Source of the DNA: Sphingomonas xinjiangensis
Lineage (GTDB): Bacteria; Pseudomonadota; Alphaproteobacteria; Sphingomonadales; Sphingomonadaceae
Assembly (NCBI RefSeq): GCF_014199255.1
Contig: NZ_JACIJF010000015.1
Span: 1 to 64,000 of the forward strand
Length of the DNA: 64,000 bases
Direction: 5' to 3'
Positions 39,801 to 46,572 of the stretch are shown here, in pieces. The notes under the pieces were generated by a model. That model was given only the letters and a program-made list of their open reading frames with translations. It had not been told where the DNA came from and ran no database searches. The position numbers were made by a program, and so were the translations under genes. Each line of letters opens with the position of its first letter. Position 1 is the stretch's first letter.

Positions 39801-39964
39801 CTGCTTTCGCGACGCGCGTCGGCGTCCGGCCCGTTCTGAATTCGAAACCCCAAGCGGCGGAGCGAACCCGCGACAGCCTCGCGATCCTCGCGAGCCATGC
39901 GCGCCAGGCAGGCCGCCACCTGATGGGCGAACTCGGGATAGGGTGCAGGATCGAACGGGTTCAC
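36845..39964 (-). CDS. MobA/MobL-like relaxase
   Basis: A 1039-residue protein starting with GTG. A MobA/MobL-type nickase core spans about residues 130-450: a Tyr-containing segment (EHYDYLTEGAETSY), VQTRFVVELPNGLD, and a metal-binding histidine block (YVAAIHCPDGKNDPRHVHLHVD). The rest is a long, partly charged C-terminal region with no recognised helicase or primase motifs, unlike TraA. Family relaxases nick plasmid or element DNA at oriT and lead it into a recipient. It heads a minus-strand group of hypothetical genes. No type IV secretion or coupling protein gene is in the window, so the element would be mobilizable rather than self-transmissible as far as can be seen. Confidence 0.75.
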   Translation of the reverse strand: MNPFDPAPYPEFAHQVAACLARMAREDREAVAGSLRRLGFRIQNGPDADARRESRPGRAPGNARKRSRGCDFRYASPISSTPRQRADMRIPHLGYSNITRTSVPRSASGETHPRYPERTTVAAEHYDYLTEGAETSYRTHFDYITRLIGPMTVGRGEPAMDILDFEADHRDRNALALLSNIPGGAARQRGLFEAAERCEREAHRGTLAVSTEHADVWAELAAASSAPQWVREAALLLQRALLADGAKAAKAGRKHHHRAVEIADVDLTQAYERLVWADTALGNDAAALPQFEQGRAGRVQTRFVVELPNGLDARQHRMIMERFCARLDGESWMYVAAIHCPDGKNDPRHVHLHVDAYDRPSKWMVGMGTAGKPGPGCWDFEVAERKRNGSLQYPHRQQKIAVLRGEKGQNRREVGEAYFKELRAAYVTIANEVAAGTAGATRYVTGTYRDNGIRQDRLEHLGDKIIGNEKRGLVTDAGSRNARIIFNDRLRHVRHIVVSELLALRRQARALLAMADTDAVRLSVWQWRQVQGLAIRKQAQATAAGIVRDMAISRAVTVTEHSQDAKRVAAAKAWIAETDQAAGVVEGSRKLSDAEWGTEAVAVMADLLHRKVRGAIPASAPPLIYRPRGHQDLQPVSVQHRDSVRDRLLKWLDEHKDNSDALVFDDVGVALGVAERRKAIDRLFRLFIDDLIVQERLRAIRDRRLKRKVDDLLASQAENAAVATISEEPAIIDRAVGDGPQMGHTISVPDVADSGGKPVRDSETGRTAIVPPLSGATNSVEGIERQQRAGSAPKPQDLTDASGENSTSPQVPEVSEHRVARDVTDPDHATPSKVARREALAKLNALRDDGWAMLVSGKASITRSNDGYAITDMPDVNRKALLQPGYREEFDRRLATLSEEQLAGAAANPKLRLATTPRGRRLFWPFGGSTISDWPDGPAVALRESPALHAAPSLGGLPGLRGARKSAKRVASASDPAPPAQNGRGEAPAITTGFQNAGGNIFKQAEAEALDGKTMITKPKGGPDSTAASGTRNKSGHER

Positions 39965-40009
39965 GGCAACAGCATCTCATGCTGGAGCAGTCGCCGACAA
40001 GGACCCCTT

Positions 40010-40027
40010 CGGACATGATCATGTCCG
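40010..40027. repeat. 18-bp perfect palindrome
   Basis: CGGACATGATCATGTCCG is an uninterrupted palindrome 46 bases upstream of the relaxase start codon. The lack of a loop favours a dimeric regulator operator over an RNA hairpin. Confidence 0.7.
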
Positions 40028-40044
40028 CTTCAACGCCTTCCGGA

Positions 40045-40062
40045 ACGCGAGCTTGCTCGCGT
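40045..40062. repeat. 8-bp inverted repeat with 2-base loop
   Basis: ACGCGAGC pairs with GCTCGCGT across TT. It lies between the palindrome and the longer stem-loop upstream of the relaxase gene. Confidence 0.55.
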
Positions 40063-40092
40063 GGAGGACCGGACGCCAAACGCGTCCCGCAT

Positions 40093-40133
40093 CCCGCTAA
40101 AAGGTGGTCCCGACTTCCGTGACCACCTTTTAG
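40093..40133. repeat. 15-bp perfect inverted repeat with 11-base loop
   Basis: CGCTAAAAGGTGGTC (40093-40107) pairs perfectly with GACCACCTTTTAGCG (40119-40133). On the plus strand it is followed by ATTTTG, so a terminator is an alternative, but no plus-strand gene ends here. A stem this long beside a relaxase gene makes it the best oriT hairpin candidate. Confidence 0.65.
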
Positions 40134-40140
40134 CGATTTT

Positions 40141-40704
40141 GCGCCCAAAGATTACCTCCTCCCCAGTCACGATGGGGCCTTTTCCTACGAAGCCCTGGCT
40201 GCTTTATCGCGAGCGTATCAATGCTCGATCATCATGATGCCTGGCTGTGCATCTGAGCCCAGCCCGCTAACGGACCTGACGTTCGTCACTGCCGCTAGGG
40301 GAGAAGACACGCAGGTGGGTTGCGGCCGGGCGCCGCTGCCAGCCGCAGCCACCTAAAGCATTGCGGCAGTCAGTCCGCGCGACGGCGCATCCTCAGCAGG
40401 TAGCTCCGTCCGCCACCGGTTCGGCTTTGGACCTTCGGGGTCACACTTCGGGGCCAACACCTGCTAAGAGGCGACGACATCACGCGCCAATTAGAATGCC
40501 GGATCGACCGCGATCGCTGCTACCGTCAGCGCATGGTCGCGATGTCACACCTTCGCACAACGACCCACAATCGGCCGTTCAGCCGCCCTCGCCTCGTCCC
40601 CGGAAGCGGACGGTCATTCATGTTCTTCGAGGAATAACCGCAGGACGGATTGCTTAGCTCCGCAGGCCTGAACTAAGCTTCTCATCGTTAGCGAGGAGCA
40701 GGCA
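40141..40704. other. Long intergenic region
   Basis: About 560 bases between the relaxase control region and doxX. Short open frames exist but lack ribosome binding sites and look like random translation. It may hold the doxX promoter and decayed sequence; no repeat or RNA gene was recognised. Confidence 0.4.
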
Positions 40705-41148
40705 ATGAACACCTCGATTGAGGGTCTTCTACGTCTCGGCGTGGTAAGTTGGATAGCGCGGGTGGCGCTGACTTTTCCATTCTGGGGCAGCGGCCTCACG
40801 AAGTTGATCGATTTCCCCGCAGGGATGGCGGAGATGTCGCGCTTCGGTCTGGAGCCTGCGGCTGCATTCAACTTGGCTACCATCTCGGTACAGCTTGGGG
40901 GCTCGCTGCTCATTATCCTGAACCGCATCGCATGGCTCGGCGCCGGGGCGTTAAGCGTTTTCACCGCTCTCACAATTTTACTGGTACATCGATTTTGGGA
41001 CATCCCAGGCGAACCGTTTCGCACGATCGCTTTTCACACGGCAACAGAACATGTGGGCATGATTGGCGGTTTGCTTGCGATCGCTGTCCTCAGCGTACAG
41101 GAACAGAAGGGCGCTGGTATGAAAGCCGCTGACGCGGCGACACGCTGA
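40705..41148 (+). CDS. DoxX-family membrane protein
   Basis: A 147-residue inner-membrane protein of the DoxX family with four hydrophobic segments. The N-terminal WIARVALTFPFWGSGLTKLIDFP and the later ILNRIAWLGAGALSVFTALTIL are characteristic. AGGAG lies eight bases before the ATG. DoxX proteins have been linked to redox and thiol stress in some bacteria; no specific partner is visible here. Confidence 0.85.
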   Translation: MNTSIEGLLRLGVVSWIARVALTFPFWGSGLTKLIDFPAGMAEMSRFGLEPAAAFNLATISVQLGGSLLIILNRIAWLGAGALSVFTALTILLVHRFWDIPGEPFRTIAFHTATEHVGMIGGLLAIAVLSVQEQKGAGMKAADAATR

Positions 41149-41229
41149 GGAACTGACCAGACAGTTGCGAAATCGAGGGCCGCTGGCGGTGCCGCCGGTG
41201 ATGTGAACCCGAGACGGAAAGAGGCGCTT

Positions 41230-41479
41230 TCAACCGCTCCCCGGTGCCTCGGGATCCTCCGTCTTCCGGCGGATTGCCCCAGATGCTTCAGCCGCCGCCG
41301 TGCCGGAACTTTCTTCTACCGTGATCACACGTTCGCCGGTGTCGACTTCGCGTCGCATTTCTGGGCGTGACACGCCTGGGTCCTCAAGTTCGCTCGCCAG
41401 CCAAGCCCCGCACGCCCTGGCCCTGTTTGTCGCTGTTGCCGACACTGTCTATAGGCATACCCGTCCGCTTGTCGGTCAT
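41230..41479 (-). pseudogene. Small acidic hypothetical protein, frameshifted
   Basis: An ATG at 41479 behind AAGAGGAGCC opens MTDKRTGMPIDSVGNS, ending after about 30 codons. A second frame continues to 41230 with EVDTGERVITVEESSG and an acidic, Gly/Pro-rich tail. Removing one base from the four-G run (plus-strand CCCC, 41406-41409) joins them into an 82-residue polar, probably disordered protein. No known domain; composition resembles other small polar proteins in the window (55385 and 62035). Confidence 0.5.
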
Positions 41480-41933
41480 GAGTGGCTCCTCTTGGTCTAA
41501 CCAGAATATCTTCGAACGCCGTACCGTTTCAACGGATCAGGAGCGCGGTCGGTCCGCCCAGCGACAATGCATCGCGAATACAAGACGGCGGCACATCACT
41601 CACCCGCCATACCTCAAGCTTCCTGATCGGGACGGCGCAGCCGCTTCAGAGCGAATGTCGGCGCGAACCTGCTCCCACTTTGATGGCCCATCAGCGCGCC
41701 CGCACCAGATGACTAGATGGACAGGGACGCTTCCAATGAACATGGAGCGGCTTCCTTGTAGATGCGTGCTTCGGCGCGGCTCAGACATCACTGCCGCGTG
41801 CCGCGGATAGCCGCATCAGGATTGCGCCCACGGGCAAAAAAAGATCGCGCCTTTGTCGCGGCCTTGGTCGTTGAGCCATTAAGAGCCAAAGCGGCGGCTT
41901 TGGGCGTTCGCACTCTTTTTAGAAGGGCTAATC
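41480..41933. other. Intergenic region with a doubtful small ORF
   Basis: Mostly featureless sequence upstream of ldh. One minus-strand frame (41600-41743, 47 codons, MFIGSVPVHLVIWCGRADG) has AAGGAAG before its ATG, but nothing else supports it as a gene. Confidence 0.35.
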
Positions 41934-42860
41934 ATGGCCACAACGTCCCGCATAGCCATTGTCGGCGCCGGTAATGTCGGTGCCACCGCCGCGTATGCAT
42001 TGATGCTGCGCGGCCTGTTCGCCGAGATCGTTCTTATAGATCAAACGCCGGAGCGGGCTGCAGCCGAAGCCACCGATATTGCGGATGCCAACGCGATCGC
42101 GCAGCCCGTGCGTATCTGGGCCGGTGACTATGCCGATGTCACCGACGCCAGCATCCTCGTCATCACCGCGGGTGCCGCAACCAAGGCCGGCGAGCCGCGC
42201 ACTGCGATTGCAGGCAAAAGCGCAGTGATCGTACGGGACTGCGTTCGCCAGGCAATGGAGGCAGGTTTCGACGGTATCCTTGTGGTCGCGTCCAACCCGG
42301 CCGACGTGATGACCCAGGTGGCGCAGGCGATGTCGGGACTACCCTCAGAGCGCGTGATTGGCACGGGCACGCTGCTGGACAGCAACCGGTTCAGGAAGCG
42401 CATCGCGGACCAGCTTTCGGTCGCACCGGGCGCTCTGGAGGCCTTGGTGCTCGGCGAACATGGCGACAGCGAAGTCATGGCCTATTCGACCGTGCGCATC
42501 GGCGGCATGGAACTCGAAACCTATCTGGCGGGGCAGAGCTTCGATCGTCCGGCAATCGCCCACGACGTCATGCGCGCGGGGTACACCATCGCCGAAGGCA
42601 AGGGGTACACCTCCTTCGGGGTGGCCACAGCCATCGCCCGGATCTGCGAGGCGATCCACCGCGACGAGCGCGTGATACTGCCGGTCTCGACCATGCTGCG
42701 TGGGCAGTACGGGATCGAGGGCATCTACCTGAGCCTGCCTTGCCTCATCGGCGCGGGGGGCGTCCTGCGCATTCTAACTCCGGCTCTTGCCGCCGACGAG
42801 CAGACTGCACTGCTCGCCTCGGCCGACATCCTGCGCCAGACCCTGCAAGCAGCCGGTTGA
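41934..42860 (+). CDS. ldh: NAD-dependent L-lactate dehydrogenase
   Basis: A 308-residue LDH/MDH-superfamily enzyme interconverting pyruvate and L-lactate. The Rossmann motif VGAGNVGATAAYAL is near residue 10, the catalytic His176 is in GEHGDSE, the substrate-binding Arg is in the region SNPADVMT...LDSNRFR, and the position that distinguishes LDH from malate dehydrogenase lies in the TAGAATKAGEPR loop, where the usual QK(P/A)GE(T/S)R pattern is altered. Malate dehydrogenase or another 2-hydroxyacid specificity is therefore possible. It is followed ten bases later by an SDR gene and then a patatin gene, forming an apparent operon. Confidence 0.85.
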   Translation: MATTSRIAIVGAGNVGATAAYALMLRGLFAEIVLIDQTPERAAAEATDIADANAIAQPVRIWAGDYADVTDASILVITAGAATKAGEPRTAIAGKSAVIVRDCVRQAMEAGFDGILVVASNPADVMTQVAQAMSGLPSERVIGTGTLLDSNRFRKRIADQLSVAPGALEALVLGEHGDSEVMAYSTVRIGGMELETYLAGQSFDRPAIAHDVMRAGYTIAEGKGYTSFGVATAIARICEAIHRDERVILPVSTMLRGQYGIEGIYLSLPCLIGAGGVLRILTPALAADEQTALLASADILRQTLQAAG

Positions 42861-42870
42861 GGAAACAAAC

Positions 42871-43890
42871 ATGGCGATCAAACTGAAACCTCTCCGCAAG
42901 CAAGTGATCGTGGTGACCGGCGCGACCAGCGGGAACGGCCTGGCTACGGTGGAAGCAGCAGCTTCTCGCGGTGCAGCCTGCGTCGCAGTCGCCCGCAACG
43001 AGGCGGCGCTGGAGGCACTTCGCGCCCGGCTTTCCGCGAGGGGCGCGCGCATCGCGACGTGTGTGGCGGACGTGAGCGACTTGGCGGCAGTCGAGCGGGT
43101 TGTTGAGGTTGCCATAGAGGCGTTCGGCGGGTTGGACAGCTGGATCAACAATGCCGGCATCGGCACCTACGGCACGCTCGAACAGGTTCCCGTCGCCGAC
43201 CACCGCCGGGTCTTCGACGTCAACTACTTCGGTGTCCTCCACGGCTCGCTGGTAGCCGCCCACCATCTGCGGGAGCGCGGTGGGGGCGCCATCGTCAACG
43301 TCGGATCGATCCTCGGCGACCGCGCGATCCTGCAACAGGGGCCATATTGCGCGACGAAACACGCGGTGCAGGCACTCACCGACACGCTGCGGATGGAATT
43401 GGATCGGGAGAACGCCGGCATTTCGGTGACTTTGGTCAAACCAGGAGCAATCGATACGCCCTTCCCCGAACATGCTCGCAACTTCATGGATCAGCCCCCG
43501 CGCCTGCCGCCGCCGCTCTACGCGCCTCAGGTGGTCGCCGATGCCGTGCTGTTCTCCTGCGTTCATCCACGACGCACGCTCTATGCCGGGGGTGGCGGAC
43601 TACTCTCCTCCATATTGTCGCAGGCGGCACCGCGGCTGACCGACGCCGTGATGGAGGCGATTGGCACCAAAGCCCAGCAGAAGCCGGACGATGCCGGAGA
43701 CCCTGCCAGGCGCGACAACCTCCACCATCCTCGTGCCGACGCCCTCCGCGGGAGCCAAGATGTACACGCGCGGCAATCGAGCATCGCGTTGCAGATCCAG
43801 AAGGCAGCTTCGCCACTGCTCGTGCTCGGCATGCTGGGCGGCGGGGCAGTTCTGGCCATCGGCAGGCACATGACGCGGACACGCCGATGA
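42871..43890 (+). CDS. SDR-family oxidoreductase with C-terminal membrane segment
   Basis: A 339-residue short-chain dehydrogenase: VTGATSGNGLAT cofactor loop near residue 16, NNAGIG, active-site Ser in VNVGSI and YCATKHA (Tyr/Lys). After the SDR fold (about residue 260) the chain has a polar linker and a C-terminal hydrophobic stretch (LLVLGMLGGGAVLAIG), suggesting membrane attachment. The ATG at 42871 is preceded by TTGAGGAAACAA. It is between ldh and the patatin gene, the latter starting in its stop codon (ATGA). The substrate is unknown; lipid-linked carbonyls are a guess from context. Confidence 0.85.
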   Translation: MAIKLKPLRKQVIVVTGATSGNGLATVEAAASRGAACVAVARNEAALEALRARLSARGARIATCVADVSDLAAVERVVEVAIEAFGGLDSWINNAGIGTYGTLEQVPVADHRRVFDVNYFGVLHGSLVAAHHLRERGGGAIVNVGSILGDRAILQQGPYCATKHAVQALTDTLRMELDRENAGISVTLVKPGAIDTPFPEHARNFMDQPPRLPPPLYAPQVVADAVLFSCVHPRRTLYAGGGGLLSSILSQAAPRLTDAVMEAIGTKAQQKPDDAGDPARRDNLHHPRADALRGSQDVHARQSSIALQIQKAASPLLVLGMLGGGAVLAIGRHMTRTRR

Positions 43891-44912
43891 CGACCGACAT
43901 GGCCGAAGCGGGGACCGAGCGCGACTTTGGCATCGTGCTTGTGCTGAGCGGGGGCAATGCGCTCGGCGCGTTCGAAGCCGGCGTCTACGAGACGCTGCAC
44001 GAGCACGGCCTCGAGCCAGACTGGATCGTCGGGGCATCGATCGGAGCGATCAATGGAGCCCTTATCGTCGGGTCTGCGCCAGACCGCAGGATCGCCACGC
44101 TGCGTAAATTCTGGCGACCTAGCATGTTGGCGTTGATGGGGATCGATACGTCCCGGATGCCCTCTGTGTTCGAAAACAGCCGACGAACGACGGCAGTGGC
44201 CTGGACCGCCGCGGCAGGCCGATCCGGCATCTTCGGCCCGCTTCTCTCTTCGCTCATGCCATGGACCGACGACAAGCCGGCGATCTTCGAAACCAACCAG
44301 CTCGGTGCCGAGCTTGCCCGATTGATCGACTTTGATCGCCTGAACACCGGGCCTTGCCGCTTCAATGCCACCGCTGTCGACCTCGAAACCGGGAACGATG
44401 TCGTCTTTGACAACCAGCGCGAGCGGATCGAGCCGGATCATGTCCGCGCCAGTGCCGCTTTGCCGGTCGCCTTTCCCGCGGTCGAAGTCGGCGGGCGGTG
44501 GATGGTCGATGGCGGGCTGTCGGCGAACCTGCCGTTGGATCCCGTTCTGTCTCACCCGCCGGCACGACCGACGTTGTGCATCGCCGTCGATCTCCTTCCG
44601 CTTTGCCAGCCGCTGCCAACCACTCTCGGGGAGGCTGCCACTCGCATGCAGGACTTGATCTTCGCCGCCCAGTCCCGCCGAACGATCGCAAGGTGGCAGG
44701 AGGCTTATGCCGGTCGCGACGACATACAAATGTCGTTGGTGCGGGTGGCGTATACCGAGCAGGACAACGAGGTAGCAGGCAAGGCGCTCGACTTCTCTGC
44801 TCCGACAATCGAAGCGCGTTGGGCGGCCGGACACACTGCGGGCATGCATGTTGTCCGTCGGATCAAGGCTGGATCGCTATCGATCGGCACCATCGGGCTG
44901 AACGTCGTTTAG
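43887..44912 (+). CDS. Patatin-like phospholipase
   Basis: A 341-residue patatin-fold lipid acyl hydrolase with a complete Ser-Asp dyad: Ser51 in GASIG and Asp208 in the DGG motif, and the oxyanion Gly-rich loop SGGNALGAF near residue 21. No signal peptide is apparent. It ends an ldh-SDR-patatin operon by ATGA overlap. Patatin-like proteins release fatty acids from membrane lipids; whether this one acts on own lipids or storage polyesters cannot be told. Confidence 0.88.
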   Translation: MTTDMAEAGTERDFGIVLVLSGGNALGAFEAGVYETLHEHGLEPDWIVGASIGAINGALIVGSAPDRRIATLRKFWRPSMLALMGIDTSRMPSVFENSRRTTAVAWTAAAGRSGIFGPLLSSLMPWTDDKPAIFETNQLGAELARLIDFDRLNTGPCRFNATAVDLETGNDVVFDNQRERIEPDHVRASAALPVAFPAVEVGGRWMVDGGLSANLPLDPVLSHPPARPTLCIAVDLLPLCQPLPTTLGEAATRMQDLIFAAQSRRTIARWQEAYAGRDDIQMSLVRVAYTEQDNEVAGKALDFSAPTIEARWAAGHTAGMHVVRRIKAGSLSIGTIGLNVV

Positions 44913-45012
44913 TATCGCGAAGCTCCGGGTCCAGCCAGGAAGGATCGATGGGCAGCCGTACCAGTTAAAGCGGTCCCACCGGCTCTGGGTCAAGCCCGCA
45001 TGGTGAAGGGAG

Positions 45013-45048
45013 CAATTTCGCAACGAGCTTGTGCGAATTGATGCCTTT
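45013..45048. terminator. Hairpin between convergent patatin and desaturase genes
   Basis: CAATTTCGCA (45013-45022) pairs with TGCGAATTG (45032-45040) with one bulged T, and CCTTTTC follows on the plus strand. Its position between two converging stop codons supports a terminator role. Confidence 0.5.
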
Positions 45049-46110
45049 TCAACGCCGGCCGCCTCCGCTCACGCGGGCTTCTCGGAACGAGATCAAGCGA
45101 CCAGCCGCCTCATCCCACAGAACGAGCCTTACCGACCGTAAGCTTTCACGGACTGTCAGACGGTTGATGTCCGCAAGCTCGGGGCGCGCCTCAAGCGCTG
45201 CAGAAAGTCGGTAAAACGGGATGTTACTGCAGAGGTGATGAATGTGGTGCATGCCAATGTTTGCGGTGAACCAGCGCAACACGCCAGGCAGCGCATAATG
45301 AGAGCTTCCGAGTAACGCAGCTTCGTGGAAGGCCCAGTCAGTGTCTTTGCTCCAATGCGTCTGCTCAAACTGGTGCTGAACGTAGAACAGCCATACGCCA
45401 GCGGAGGCTGCGATTAGGGTGATCGGTAGTTGAATCAGGAGAAAAGCTTGCAACCCCACCAAGAGGATCAGGCCCGTCGAGACAAGTGCGATCGCACAGT
45501 TCGTCCCTATAGCGCTGGCCCAAGGGCGCCAACCCTCGCGCATGTGACCGAGCGGTAGCCGATACCGTAAGAAAAACAGCCACGCCGGGCCGAGCCCAAA
45601 CATCACCGCAGGATTTCGATACAACCGGTAGCGGAGTTGACCCCAGAAGCCGAGCTTCCTGAACTCGCAAACAGTGAGCGTGTCGACGTCGCCCGTGCCA
45701 CGCCGATCGAGATTGCCTGTTCCCGCATGGTGTGTCGCGTGCCCCCGACGCCACAGATTATAAGGGCTCAGCGTCAGCACGCCGATGCAGCGGCCCACCC
45801 AGTCATTCGCGCGCCGGCCCCTAAAAAACGCACCGTGCCCGCAATCGTGCTGGATCAAGAACAGGCGCAGCAGAAAGCCTGCCGCGGGAAGTGCCAGGAG
45901 CAGCGTCATCGCGTAATGGATGTGCAGCGAACGCCACATCAGCAACCACAGCAGCGCCATTGGCATGACGCTTACGGCAATTTCATAGAGCCCGCGCAAG
46001 TTGCTGGGCTGGCGAAAAGTGGCAAGATGCCGCGCGATCTCCCGAAGGTCACGAGGCGCGCTCCCGGGAACGTGGCCCCCGCCGGCCGCCGAAGCTTCAC
46101 TGTGTATCAT
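45049..46110 (-). CDS. Fatty acid desaturase
   Basis: A 353-residue membrane di-iron desaturase. The three histidine boxes are intact: HDCGHG near residue 89, HATHH near residue 125 and HHIHH near residue 291. Four to six hydrophobic segments are arranged around them. It would introduce double bases into acyl chains of membrane lipids, relevant to cold or envelope stress. It faces the patatin gene convergently; the pair may remodel membrane lipids together, but they are not co-transcribed. Confidence 0.9.
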   Translation of the reverse strand: MIHSEASAAGGGHVPGSAPRDLREIARHLATFRQPSNLRGLYEIAVSVMPMALLWLLMWRSLHIHYAMTLLLALPAAGFLLRLFLIQHDCGHGAFFRGRRANDWVGRCIGVLTLSPYNLWRRGHATHHAGTGNLDRRGTGDVDTLTVCEFRKLGFWGQLRYRLYRNPAVMFGLGPAWLFFLRYRLPLGHMREGWRPWASAIGTNCAIALVSTGLILLVGLQAFLLIQLPITLIAASAGVWLFYVQHQFEQTHWSKDTDWAFHEAALLGSSHYALPGVLRWFTANIGMHHIHHLCSNIPFYRLSAALEARPELADINRLTVRESLRSVRLVLWDEAAGRLISFREARVSGGGRR

Positions 46111-46572
46111 GGTTCAGGGGGGACCTGTCTTCGTCGAAGCGGGAGTGCGCGCAGGCTCGATCTTGTCGTGCCGCGATCGTCGTGACGCTGGGGAGAACGA
46201 GTTAACGATCCGTGGAGCTATAAGGATGCCTGCAGGTCAGCCTTTTCACTCCCCGTTCAGCAACTTGATGTTCGAGCAAGCATACCACGTGAACTCACCC
46301 ACTCGCGACGCAGACCCCTCGGCGGACCGACACCGCTTGCAACCTTCATGAAGCGGCAGGGTTGCCCATCACCTGCTTTGGCGTTCTGAGTTGGCATCAA
46401 GACCCACATCGGCCATTCAGGGCGCCACATCCAGCTCCCCAGGTTCAGACACTTGTCCATGTCAACGCGACGGCTGCTTTCATCAATCCGGATAGGCCGC
46501 CTAGCCCTCTCGAAGTGGGTGCGGAAGCGGCCTTGGGAAGTTTCCAGACCGAAGTTCATGGCCAAGCCGACG
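46111..46572. other. Intergenic region with a doubtful ORF
   Basis: Upstream of the desaturase and downstream of the SLC13 transporter. One minus-strand frame (46257-46559, MNFGLETSQGRF..., 100 codons) follows the transporter stop by 13 bases but lacks a ribosome binding site and has an unusual Trp/Met-rich composition. It is not called as a gene. Confidence 0.35.

Larger units (their letters stand above)
39965..40140. other. Candidate origin of transfer / relaxase control region
   Basis: The 170 bases upstream of the relaxase gene contain three perfect inverted repeats in succession (40010-40027, 40045-40062, 40093-40133). Clustered hairpins next to a relaxase gene are the usual arrangement of an oriT or autoregulatory site. 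The nick site itself cannot be identified from sequence alone. Confidence 0.4.

Noticed and set aside
38906..40018. A 370-codon plus-strand frame opposite the relaxase N-terminus
   Set aside because: Composition is typical of antisense translation and the relaxase histidine motif on the other strand is convincing.
40093..40133. The long stem-loop as a simple terminator
   Set aside because: Kept instead as an oriT candidate because no plus-strand gene ends before it and it lies upstream of a minus-strand relaxase; termination is not excluded.
46257..46559. A 100-codon minus-strand ORF after the SLC13 gene
   Set aside because: No ribosome binding site, odd composition and no recognisable family.
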